A stretch of 6,776 nucleotides of DNA from Marinilabiliaceae bacterium (GCA_027010905.1 JALVBA010000273.1:1-6776), one strand, 5' to 3'. Positions 1 to 6,776 are shown, counted from the first letter of the stretch. The notes: generated by a model from the sequence alone, not told the origin. Made by a program: numbers and translations.

Positions 1-3
1 TTG

Positions 4-11
4 TATATTTA
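4..11 (+). promoter_or_regulatory. Possible -7 promoter element upstream of citrate synthase
   Basis: The octamer TATATTTA matches the Bacteroidota -7 consensus TAnnTTTG at all fixed positions except the final G. It ends 24 bases before the citrate synthase ATG, a plausible distance for a short leader. The matching -33 element would lie outside the window, so only half the promoter can be judged. AT-rich DNA gives such matches by chance fairly often. Confidence 0.2.
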
Positions 12-35
12 AGGCAGAAAATAAATTGTAAAATT

Positions 36-1346
36 ATGGATCATATAAAACGAAAAATTATCGAAGTAGGTCTTCCAACTGCGAAGATTGTACGAAAACT
101 TGCTAAAAAGCATGGTGATGTTGTTACTCAGGAAGTAACAATGGGCCAGGTATTAACCGGAATGAAAGGTGTTGTGTCACTGTTGACATGCACATCGAAG
201 CTAGACCCCGAAGAGGGAATCCGTTTCAGAGGTTATTCACTGCCTGAACTTCAGGAGCTTCTGCCTAAAATGCATGAGGGTGGTGAGCCGTTACCGGAAG
301 CTATTTTCTATTTAATGCTAACCGGAGAGTTGCCATCAGAGAGTGATGCTAAGTACATTAGTGAGCAGTGGGCATTGAGAGCCAGAGATATTCCATCTCA
401 CGTTTTTGATGTAATTAATGCTCTTCCTAAGGATGCGCACCCAATGATTCAGTTTAATAGTGCTATTCTGGCAATGTCAACTGAGTCGAAATTCAGAAAA
501 GCATACCTTACCGGAATGAATAAGAAGGACTATTGGGATCCTACCTACGAAGGTGTTATGGATTTGATTAGCCGCTTGCCAAGAATTGCTGCTTACATCT
601 ACAGACGAGTATTTCATGATGGCAAACAGATTGAACCGGATTCATCACTCGATTGGGCAGGTAACCTTGCTCACATGATGGGATATGACGATGAGATGAC
701 TAAAGACCTTATGAGGCTCTATATGGTTATTCACTCTGACCATGAAGGAGGGAATGTTTCGGCTCATGCTACTCACCTTGTAGGTTCAGCCCTTTCAAAC
801 CCATATTATAGCTTCTCTGCCGGAATGAACGGTCTTGCAGGTCCATTACATGGAATGGCCAATCAGGAGGTTATGCATTGGATAAATAAAATGAAACGTG
901 ATATTGGTGTTGAAGTACCTTCAAAAGAGCAAATTAAAGAGTATACAAAACAGACATTAGCTAAAGGTCAGGTTATACCTGGGTATGGTCATGCCGTATT
1001 GCGTAAGACTGATCCACGATTTACCGTTCAGTTGGATTTTGCTAAAAAGCACATGCCTGATTCTCCATACATGGAAGTTGTAAGTAATATTTACGATGTT
1101 GTTCCTGAAATATTGGGAAGCATAGGTAAGATTAAAAATCCATGGCCTAATGTTGATGCTATTTCCGGGTCGCTGTTAACAAGTGCCGGAATTAAAGATT
1201 TTAATATCTATACCGTTCTGTTTGGTGTTTCCAGATCTCTTGGTGTATTGACTCAATTGATTTGGGACAGACTTTATGGTCTTCCAATTGAGAGGCCTAA
1301 GTCTCAAAGCCTTGATTACTTTAAAGAGAAGGCAGGGATAAAATAA
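36..1346 (+). CDS. gltA: Citrate synthase, type I (mitochondrial-like)
   Basis: This 436-aa protein condenses acetyl-CoA with oxaloacetate to give citrate, the entry step of the cytoplasmic TCA cycle. The three catalytic residues of the family are visible: His272 in GPLHGMANQEV, His319 in PGYGHAVLRKTDPR and Asp374 in WPNVDAISG. The HSDHEGGNVSAH block at about 233-244 and Arg323, Arg400 and Arg420 fit the oxaloacetate/citrate-binding positions of the animal enzyme. The length and these motifs match the dimeric type I enzymes shared by mitochondria and Bacteroidota. They do not match the NADH-regulated hexameric type of enteric bacteria, so NADH inhibition is not expected (family inference). 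One difference is Ile after PNVDA, where animal enzymes have His. The ATG at 36 has an A-rich upstream region and no clear Shine-Dalgarno, usual in this phylum. A 2-methylcitrate synthase role is less likely given the close match to mitochondrial citrate synthase. The gene is followed by its own terminator and appears monocistronic at its 3' end. Confidence 0.97.
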   Translation: MDHIKRKIIEVGLPTAKIVRKLAKKHGDVVTQEVTMGQVLTGMKGVVSLLTCTSKLDPEEGIRFRGYSLPELQELLPKMHEGGEPLPEAIFYLMLTGELPSESDAKYISEQWALRARDIPSHVFDVINALPKDAHPMIQFNSAILAMSTESKFRKAYLTGMNKKDYWDPTYEGVMDLISRLPRIAAYIYRRVFHDGKQIEPDSSLDWAGNLAHMMGYDDEMTKDLMRLYMVIHSDHEGGNVSAHATHLVGSALSNPYYSFSAGMNGLAGPLHGMANQEVMHWINKMKRDIGVEVPSKEQIKEYTKQTLAKGQVIPGYGHAVLRKTDPRFTVQLDFAKKHMPDSPYMEVVSNIYDVVPEILGSIGKIKNPWPNVDAISGSLLTSAGIKDFNIYTVLFGVSRSLGVLTQLIWDRLYGLPIERPKSQSLDYFKEKAGIK

Positions 1347-1369
1347 GATTAAAACTGCATTATTATACT

Positions 1370-1401
1370 AAACCCGGTAAAGATTCTTTGCCGGGTTTTT
1401 T
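1370..1401 (+). terminator. Rho-independent terminator of citrate synthase
   Basis: An inverted repeat begins 24 bases after the gltA stop. The left arm AAACCCGGTAAAG (1370-1382) pairs with the right arm CTTTGCCGGGTTT (1386-1398) across a 3-base ATT loop. This gives 13 pairs, 12 Watson-Crick and one T-G wobble. A run of six T (1396-1401) starts inside the right arm and continues past it. This is a textbook intrinsic terminator, and it separates gltA transcription from the sensor gene downstream. Because the left arm starts with AAA, it could also act weakly on the minus strand, but no gene converges on it. Confidence 0.92.
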
Positions 1402-1475
1402 GACCTTTAGAGTTATTGCTTTGAGGTTGCTGCCGAAGAGTAGCCAATTAAACCAAATTATAAAAGTTGTGTTTT

Positions 1476-1507
1476 TTTCGGGTTGAAGGCAAATTTTAGT
1501 ATTTTAG
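1476..1507 (+). promoter_or_regulatory. Weak candidate promoter for the sensor-phosphatase gene
   Basis: TATTTTAG at 1500-1507 matches the Bacteroidota -7 consensus TAnnTTTG at all but one fixed position. TTTC at 1476-1479 is a one-mismatch match to the -33 TTTG, with a 20-base spacer, which is in the accepted range. If real, transcription would start just before the ATG at 1528 and the in-frame TTG at 1483 could not be the start codon. Both boxes are imperfect and the region is T-rich, so this is a suggestion only. The rest of the 181-base gap after the gltA terminator shows nothing recognisable. Confidence 0.25.
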
Positions 1508-1527
1508 CAAAGTTAGAATGGAGTGTA

Positions 1528-4500
1528 ATGTTTGAATCTTTTAAGGGGGAAAGAACACAATTAAGCCTTTTATTGGCTTTTACATATATCGGATTTTTTA
1601 TAAGTAATCCGGTGTGTGGGAACTCTGTTGTGCCAATTATTAAACAACTTTCCATTAATGAAGGAATCTCAAACAGTAGAATAACTACAATATTTCAGGA
1701 TAGTAGGGGCTTCTTATGGGTTGGCACTCAGGATGGATTAAACAGATACGACGGTTATGAATTTCGCGAATATAAGCATGACCCTCTGGACTCAGCTACC
1801 ATTTCAGGTAACTTCATTCAATCTATAATAGAAACACCGAATGGTGATATCTGGGTGGGAACGAAAGACAATGGGATCGCCATCTGGAATAGGAAGACGA
1901 ACAGTTTCAGCTCTCTCTATTCCGTTTTACCTGAAAATATGCAATTGTCTGAATCTGACATTCATGGAATGGCTGAAAACAATGGCTTTGTTTGGGCTGT
2001 AACTCCGAACTATCTGGTTAAAATCAGCATAAGTCTCGATATGATTGCGGAGTACAACCACTATAACAATGTTTTCAAATCGGGAAGGTACAATAGCTAT
2101 CCTGTTGTTTTTAGGAATGACGGTGAGGTTTGGATTGGAAGTAAAGACGGGTTATTAATATTTGACCTGAAGAAGGAAGCATTCTCCAAATTTCAAAAAG
2201 ACGGAATATTCTTAAATGATGACATTAGCACACTGATGTTTGCAGAAGATTCTACCGTTTTTATTGGGTCTGATAAAGGATTTAAGAGGATAGACCTAAA
2301 AACAAATGATCTCTCCTATATTTGGGCTGGAAATTCTCAGGTGGGAGCTGTGTCAATTAACTGCATAGCTAGGAGTATTGATGATGAACTCTGGCTTGGG
2401 ACTCAAAAAGGTGTTGAATTGTGTAAATATCCGTTTAGTTCGCACTCAGTTTATAACGAGGGTAAAAAAGGATGGGAACCAATTAAGAATATGCAGATTA
2501 CAAGTATGCTGTTTGATCAGAGCGGCATTTTGTGGGTTGGCACAAAAAATATGGGTTTAATAAAAATCATATTGGCTGAGCCTAAGTTTCACTCTATATC
2601 TGCCAGTTCGGATGAACCATTTAATCTTAATACCTATAACTTCACTGCTGTATTGGTTGATAAAGATGGTGTGCTGTGGCTTGGTACTGACTCTGATGGG
2701 TTATACAGGATTGGCAAAGAGCATAAATCCTCCAAGCATTATAATGTGAACAGTAATCTTGAGTACGGATTTGAGGACAAGGTAAACTGTATTCTTGAAG
2801 GTGAAGATGGTTTTTTGTGGCTTGGGACACCCTATGGGATGTTTAAGGTTAATAAAAGTACAGGGGTTGTTAGAGAGTTTGACTATGCCGGGAGTATTGA
2901 GTTTGCAAATTTGCTGCGGCACAACTCCATTAATGATCTTCTGATGGATAGGTTGGGAGATATATGGATTGCAACCGACTTCGGGCTATATAAGTATGAC
3001 AAAGAGAAGATAATAAGCTTTTTTGAAGATACCGGAAATCCCGAAGAGGCCTCAGGACTTTGCAGTGATGTGGTAAATGTATTGCATGAAGATAAGCAAG
3101 GCTGGATGTGGATTGGAACAAAAAAGGGGGTGAATTATCTTAAGCGTGCCGGAGAGAAATTCAGAAGGATAAGTAATATTCAGGGTGAGGAGTTGCAATT
3201 AAGTGACAACGACATAATATCTTTTGGAGAAGGAAAAGGTAATGTTATATGGATTGGTACACGTTCCGGCCTGTCCTATTTCGATAAGGCGAAATTAAAA
3301 TCCGGTTTCTTAAACGATGAAAAGGTTCTTAAGCAGACAATGATAAATAATGTGATATTGGATGACTATAACCGAATATGGATAGGAGCCAACAAGGGAA
3401 TATACTACATCAGCTCTGACGGGAAGGTATTTCCATTTACAGAAATGGATGGTCTACCCGGTTATGCATTTAATACACGATCTGCTTTTAAATGGAAGAG
3501 TCAGCTATATTTTGGCGGGGTTGAAGGATTAGCATTCCTTAATGCTGATTCAATACAGGATAACATGGTAATTCCAAATGTTGTAGTTACAGGTGTTGAT
3601 GTTTTACATAAGGGAAAAGTTATTAATCAATATCATGGTGAGGTTTCAGAAGTAGAGTTCAAGTACAAGAAAAACACAATTATTAAAGTGGATTTTGCTG
3701 CACTCGAGTTTACCCAGCCTGAGCACAATTGGTATAAAATTAAACTGGAAAACTATGATGAAGATTGGCGTGAAGAGACACAGGTAAATAGTGTTAGTTT
3801 CTCGAACCTGTCGCCTGGGGTTTATCATCTAAAGATATTAGGAGCTAACAATGACTTCATTTGGAACAATAAACCACAGGAGCTTATAATAAAAATTATT
3901 CATCCTTTGTGGATGACTGGTTTTGCCTATATTTTTTATATTCTGTTGAGCGTTTTTATTATTCAGCTGATTATTAATTTTAGTGTTCGGAAGTATAGAA
4001 TAGAGAATAAGAGATTAAAAGAAGAGACCGACAATAAGCACAGGATAGAGAAACAGAAAGAGTCATTAACGAAAATAAATAGAAGCCTGACCGACAGCAT
4101 TAGCTATGCCAAACGTATACAGGAGGCAATAATCCCATCAGAACAGGTATTCCGAAAGCTGCTCTCTGAATCGTTTGTCTATTTCGATCCTAAAGATATT
4201 GTTAGTGGCGATTTCTATTGGATTTTTGAAAACAGGGACAAGATATTTGTTTCTGCCATTGACTGCACAGGGCATGGTGTTCCGGGGGCTTTTATGTCTA
4301 TTGTTGGTCATGGAATACTACGTAACATAGTAGAGATACAAGGGGTTGAATGTTCGGCAGAGGTTCTGAACAGAATGAATGAAGAGGTTCTGGGTGTGTT
4401 CAAGAAGAATAATCTAAGTACACCGGAGGACTCATCCTTATTTGAGGTAAATGATGGAATGGATATGGTGTTTTGTGTAATCGACAAAAAGCGTAAAATT

Positions 4501-4869
4501 ATGGAGTTCGCAGGAGCCAAGAATCCTATCTACCTAATAAGGGATAATGAAATATTTACATTTAAAGGAGATCGTTTCTCCATAGGCCATAACTCAGGCA
4601 GGCATTTTAGAAAAGAGGAGATTCAGCTGTTAAAAGATGATATTATCTATCTATTTACTGATGGCTATGCCGATCAGTTTGGAGGGCCTGAGGATAAGAA
4701 ATTCAAATATCGCCGTTTCAGGCATCTACTACTTAATATTCATAAGCTTCCAATGTCGGATCAAAAAGCCATACTGCACCAGAAGATGGAAGATTGGAAA
4801 AACTACCAGGAGGTACCGCAGGAGCAGATAGACGACATTCTGATTGTAGGAATAAGACCACTATCCTAA
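1528..4869 (+). CDS. Propeller (Reg_prop/Y_Y_Y) transmembrane sensor with SpoIIE-type PP2C phosphatase output
   Basis: This 1113-aa protein probably senses a periplasmic ligand and dephosphorylates a phospho-Ser/Thr protein in the cytoplasm. In order it has a signal peptide (hydrophobic core about 12-26, possible cleavage after VCG at 31), then fourteen W-[IVL]-G-T type blade motifs from Trp64 to Tyr661, 43-49 residues apart. A Y_Y_Y domain follows (about 720-795, with YDEDW and LSPGVYHLKI), then a membrane helix (about 797-818), a charged coiled coil (about 821-865) and a SpoIIE domain (about 886-1112). The PP2C metal ligands appear intact: Asp895 in SGDFYW, Asp912 in IDCTGHGVPGA, Asp1045 in LFTDGYAD and the Asp pair 1102-1103 in DDILIVG. 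There is no histidine-kinase, receiver or AraC domain, unlike hybrid two-component (HTCS) glycan sensors with the same ectodomain. The frame is open back to a TTG at 1483. The ATG at 1528 was chosen because GGAG lies 4 bases upstream and the protein then begins with a normal signal peptide. No anti-sigma antagonist or switch kinase is encoded in the window, so substrate and ligand are unknown. Confidence 0.93.
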   Translation: MFESFKGERTQLSLLLAFTYIGFFISNPVCGNSVVPIIKQLSINEGISNSRITTIFQDSRGFLWVGTQDGLNRYDGYEFREYKHDPLDSATISGNFIQSIIETPNGDIWVGTKDNGIAIWNRKTNSFSSLYSVLPENMQLSESDIHGMAENNGFVWAVTPNYLVKISISLDMIAEYNHYNNVFKSGRYNSYPVVFRNDGEVWIGSKDGLLIFDLKKEAFSKFQKDGIFLNDDISTLMFAEDSTVFIGSDKGFKRIDLKTNDLSYIWAGNSQVGAVSINCIARSIDDELWLGTQKGVELCKYPFSSHSVYNEGKKGWEPIKNMQITSMLFDQSGILWVGTKNMGLIKIILAEPKFHSISASSDEPFNLNTYNFTAVLVDKDGVLWLGTDSDGLYRIGKEHKSSKHYNVNSNLEYGFEDKVNCILEGEDGFLWLGTPYGMFKVNKSTGVVREFDYAGSIEFANLLRHNSINDLLMDRLGDIWIATDFGLYKYDKEKIISFFEDTGNPEEASGLCSDVVNVLHEDKQGWMWIGTKKGVNYLKRAGEKFRRISNIQGEELQLSDNDIISFGEGKGNVIWIGTRSGLSYFDKAKLKSGFLNDEKVLKQTMINNVILDDYNRIWIGANKGIYYISSDGKVFPFTEMDGLPGYAFNTRSAFKWKSQLYFGGVEGLAFLNADSIQDNMVIPNVVVTGVDVLHKGKVINQYHGEVSEVEFKYKKNTIIKVDFAALEFTQPEHNWYKIKLENYDEDWREETQVNSVSFSNLSPGVYHLKILGANNDFIWNNKPQELIIKIIHPLWMTGFAYIFYILLSVFIIQLIINFSVRKYRIENKRLKEETDNKHRIEKQKESLTKINRSLTDSISYAKRIQEAIIPSEQVFRKLLSESFVYFDPKDIVSGDFYWIFENRDKIFVSAIDCTGHGVPGAFMSIVGHGILRNIVEIQGVECSAEVLNRMNEEVLGVFKKNNLSTPEDSSLFEVNDGMDMVFCVIDKKRKIMEFAGAKNPIYLIRDNEIFTFKGDRFSIGHNSGRHFRKEEIQLLKDDIIYLFTDGYADQFGGPEDKKFKYRRFRHLLLNIHKLPMSDQKAILHQKMEDWKNYQEVPQEQIDDILIVGIRPLS
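1654..3552 (+). repeat. Fourteen tandem propeller-blade repeats within the sensor-phosphatase
   Basis: The encoded ectodomain repeats a blade of about 46 residues ending in a W-x-G-T-like strand followed by a Gly-containing turn. Key aromatic residues, numbered from the ATG at 1528, are W64, W109, W156, W202, F245, W289, W336, W384, W431, W480, W528, W575, W618 and Y661. Blades 3 (WAVT), 5 (FIGS), 10 (WIAT) and 14 (YFGG) deviate from the core motif. The last has the FGG-x-x-GL form usual just before a Y_Y_Y domain. Fourteen blades fit two seven-bladed propellers, the arrangement known for HTCS sensors. The repeats have diverged at the DNA level, so this is a protein repeat rather than a recent duplication. 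Confidence 0.85.
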
Positions 4870-4935
4870 AACACAACTTCTGTGCAACCGGAAAGTTCTC
4901 TAAATCTATTATACCTGCAGTGACAGGAGATTATA
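4870..4935. other. Convergent intergenic gap without an evident terminator
   Basis: Only 66 bases separate the stop codons of the sensor-phosphatase (+) and the hybrid kinase (-). I looked for a bidirectional hairpin. The best candidates are a 4-bp CCTG/CAGG stem near 4914-4927 and a 5-bp AACTT/AAGTT stem with a 13-base loop near 4875-4897. Neither has a T-run on either strand. The two transcripts may therefore end by another mechanism or overlap at their 3' ends. Confidence 0.5.
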
Positions 4936-6684
4936 TCAAGAGAGATGCTGCTCTATTTTGCGTATCAGGTCTTCGGGTTGAAATGGTTTACTTATATAAT
5001 CATCCATTCCGGATGCAAAGCACTTCTCTTTATCCTCAGGAAAAGCATTAGCAGTAACAGCAATAATAGGGGTGTGAGTACTAGTGCTCTTCTCTATCTC
5101 ACGAATCTTATGCGTAGCCTTAAATCCATCCATTATCGGCATCTGAATATCCATCAGGATAAGGTCATATTTTGCTTTTCCAAATTTATCCAAGGCCTCT
5201 TTCCCGTTAAACGCAACATCAATCTTTTTTATCTTATTTTTCAGGTATAGGATAATTATCTGCTGATTACTAAAATTGTCCTCTACAAGTAATACGTTAG
5301 CTTCATGAATCTCAACACTATTTTTGAAGAAACTCTCGGGCTGTTTTGTTGGCTCTTTAATGTCACTAACCGAAGTGCTCTTGTTGTTCTCTTTAAATTT
5401 AGCGGTAAACTCTATGCGTAAATTCTCCGAAGAGGGATAGATAAACAGTCTGTTTCCATCAAGCTCAATCAATCGTTGGGTAATCCTAAGATCAAGAAAG
5501 CTAACATATTTTGATGTGTCAAGCCTAATAACATCTCTATTGTACAGAGGCATCTGGCTGTCAAGGCTATCCTTTGGAATTGAAATTACTGTATTGCTGG
5601 TAATGACAAACGTAAGTGCTACATGCCCCGGCATTCCTTCATTACGATTATTAACCACAATGCTAATTTCTTTAGTCTCTGATTTGTTATACTTCAGCAG
5701 GCTGTTCAGGAGGTTGAGAAGTATCTGCTTAATTTTGATACTGTTGCCTATCATGTTTGCCGGAACATCAGCATCCAGAGAGATACTGAACTTCTTATTA
5801 TCCTGATTATCCTGAAAAAGTCTTACCGTATTATTTAGGGTTGAGTAGAGGTTGAAATTAATCTCCTCTGTAGGAATCTGATTGAAATTTGTTGTGGTAG
5901 TGGCAACAAGTGAATTCACTACATTCACCAGATTGTTTGCTGAGGCATGGATAGTGTTGATATAGTCAAGCTGGTCATCATTAAGTTTGGTTTTTTCAAG
6001 AATATCGATAATTCCTGTGATATTACTCAGAGGAGTTCTTATTTGATGCGATAGCTTGGATATAAGCTCTTCCTGTGTTTTACTTACATTCTTAGAGTCG
6101 AGCATCTGCTTCTCCTTATTAAGGATAATCTCTGAGGATATAAAACTCAAAGCATAGGCAATAATAGTTGAGAAGAGGTAAAAGCCTGAAACAGCAATTG
6201 AAATCTCATTTGAATATACCGTAACCATCGGAATAACTTTCGATAACAGAACTAAATCGAGAACTAAAAAGATAAAAAAGCCAAGGCTGATTAGCGTCCC
6301 TTTACGAATACTATACAGGCTGATTGCCACAAAAGGAACTGAGCCTACCCAAAACATACTCAGGTGTTCCAGACTGCCAAAAAGAACAAGGTAAATCTGG
6401 ACGAATATTATAAAGACAATATTTATCGTCTTGTACGATGAAGATGATTTAACCGAACGATTTACATATAAGAAGATGATAAAAAACACAAGACTGAACA
6501 GTAATAATGGAACAGCATTAAAGAGATTGTCGTTAATTAAAGAGTATATGCCCTCCGATATAACAACAATAAAAAGGGAAAAGTTAACTAGATTAGTTAT
6601 TAAATAGTTGTGACGCGCTTCAATCTCAAGCTTTGTCTCATGCTCTTGTATAAAAAACGATAAAAATCTGTTGATTATTTTCAT
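4936..6684 (-). CDS. Six-helix membrane hybrid histidine kinase with degenerate ATPase domain and C-terminal receiver
   Basis: This signalling protein is 582 aa from the preferred start. It has a short cytoplasmic tail, six predicted membrane helices (about 28-48, 53-73, 86-103, 109-125, 129-151, 162-183) with no large periplasmic domain, a HisKA dimerisation domain (about 205-265), a HATPase_c-like domain (about 275-430) and a receiver (about 462-582). The phosphoacceptor is His213 in LSHQIRTPLS, where the usual acidic neighbour is Gln. The receiver is complete: acidic pair Glu468/Asp469, phosphoacceptor Asp512 in MDIQMP, Thr544 in VTANA and Lys566 in SKPF. The ATPase domain is not: the expected second N-box Asn is Ser328, the G1 box DTGxGI reads NTVISI (364-369), and the G2 box GxGLGL reads VSFLDL (394-399). 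It may therefore be a pseudokinase that accepts phosphate from a partner. No DNA-binding or HPt domain is present. The frame extends to an ATG at 6744, but a perfect TAnnTTTG box at 6725-6732 inside that extension favours the ATG at 6684. Confidence 0.92.
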   Translation of the reverse strand: MKIINRFLSFFIQEHETKLEIEARHNYLITNLVNFSLFIVVISEGIYSLINDNLFNAVPLLLFSLVFFIIFLYVNRSVKSSSSYKTINIVFIIFVQIYLVLFGSLEHLSMFWVGSVPFVAISLYSIRKGTLISLGFFIFLVLDLVLLSKVIPMVTVYSNEISIAVSGFYLFSTIIAYALSFISSEIILNKEKQMLDSKNVSKTQEELISKLSHQIRTPLSNITGIIDILEKTKLNDDQLDYINTIHASANNLVNVVNSLVATTTTNFNQIPTEEINFNLYSTLNNTVRLFQDNQDNKKFSISLDADVPANMIGNSIKIKQILLNLLNSLLKYNKSETKEISIVVNNRNEGMPGHVALTFVITSNTVISIPKDSLDSQMPLYNRDVIRLDTSKYVSFLDLRITQRLIELDGNRLFIYPSSENLRIEFTAKFKENNKSTSVSDIKEPTKQPESFFKNSVEIHEANVLLVEDNFSNQQIIILYLKNKIKKIDVAFNGKEALDKFGKAKYDLILMDIQMPIMDGFKATHKIREIEKSTSTHTPIIAVTANAFPEDKEKCFASGMDDYISKPFQPEDLIRKIEQHLS

Positions 6685-6724
6685 AGAAAAAATATTACCT
6701 GCCGGATACAACTTGAAATATATG

Positions 6725-6732
6725 CAAAAATA
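6725..6732 (-). promoter_or_regulatory. Candidate -7 promoter element of the hybrid kinase gene
   Basis: On the minus strand this reads TATTTTTG, matching every fixed position of the Bacteroidota -7 consensus TAnnTTTG. It lies 40 bases upstream of the ATG at 6684, which would leave a leader of about 30-35 bases. About 20 bases further upstream (6753-6757) the minus strand reads TTATT, a poor fit to the -33 TTTG, so the upstream half is unsupported. If used, this promoter lies inside the 60-base extension that begins at 6744 and rules that start out for this transcript. Confidence 0.4.
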
Positions 6733-6776
6733 ATCTAAATTCATTATTTTAGAATAACTTTATGCTGTTTTTATAG

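Noticed and set aside
1458..1655. A 65-codon minus-strand frame across the promoter region of the sensor-phosphatase
   Set aside because: It is largely antisense to the signal-peptide region, has no homologous-looking motif, and ends in the AT-rich intergenic stretch.
2642..3121. Three minus-strand open frames of 62-73 codons inside the sensor-phosphatase gene
   Set aside because: They lie opposite the propeller-coding region, have no recognisable motifs or upstream signals, and are explained by the repeated codon pattern of the real gene.
1528..4869. Calling this gene a classical hybrid two-component (HTCS) regulator
   Set aside because: The region after the membrane helix has no H box, ATPase domain, receiver or AraC helix-turn-helix. 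The C-terminus is a SpoIIE phosphatase.
4794..5250. Plus-strand open frames spanning the convergent gap and the 3' end of the hybrid kinase
   Set aside because: They mostly overlap the clearly coding receiver region on the other strand, and their translations show no domain-like composition.
5516..5806. A 96-codon plus-strand frame inside the hybrid kinase gene
   Set aside because: It is a shadow of the ATPase-like domain region. Its hydrophobic look comes from complementing Asn/Asp/Lys-rich codons.
4936..6684. The possibility that the hybrid kinase is a decaying pseudogene because its ATP-site motifs are lost
   Set aside because: The frame is uninterrupted, the HisKA phosphoacceptor motif and receiver active site are intact, and the ATPase-like domain keeps its hydrophobic pattern, so selective loss of catalysis is more likely than decay.

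Overview
The window looks like chromosomal DNA from a member of the Bacteroidota. It is AT-rich and mostly lacks strong Shine-Dalgarno sequences. It carries promoter-like sites resembling the Bacteroidota TAnnTTTG -7 element, a citrate synthase of the mitochondrial-like (type I) kind, and a Reg_prop/Y_Y_Y periplasmic sensor of a type concentrated in this phylum. I cannot fix a genus. No RNA gene, mobile element, CRISPR array or phage gene was seen.

Layout: (1) 36-1346 (+) is a complete citrate synthase (gltA), closed by a strong intrinsic terminator at 1370-1401. (2) 1347-1527 is intergenic and holds that terminator plus a weak candidate promoter for the next gene. (3) 1528-4869 (+) is a 1113-aa transmembrane sensor. 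It has a signal peptide, fourteen propeller blades, a Y_Y_Y domain, one membrane helix, a coiled coil and a C-terminal SpoIIE/PP2C-type serine/threonine phosphatase. (4) 4870-4935 is a 66-bp convergent gap with no convincing terminator. (5) 4936-6684 (-) is a six-helix membrane hybrid histidine kinase with a C-terminal receiver domain. A perfect TAnnTTTG box lies just upstream of the preferred start.

The citrate synthase is a housekeeping gene and is separated from the rest by its terminator. The other two are convergently transcribed signalling proteins. The first has the extracellular architecture of a hybrid two-component system (HTCS) glycan sensor, but the kinase/AraC output is replaced by an apparently intact phosphatase. 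The second keeps the phosphoacceptor histidine and a full receiver active site, but its ATP-binding domain has lost the residues expected in the N, G1 and G2 boxes, so it is probably a pseudokinase. A functional link between the two is only an inference from adjacency.
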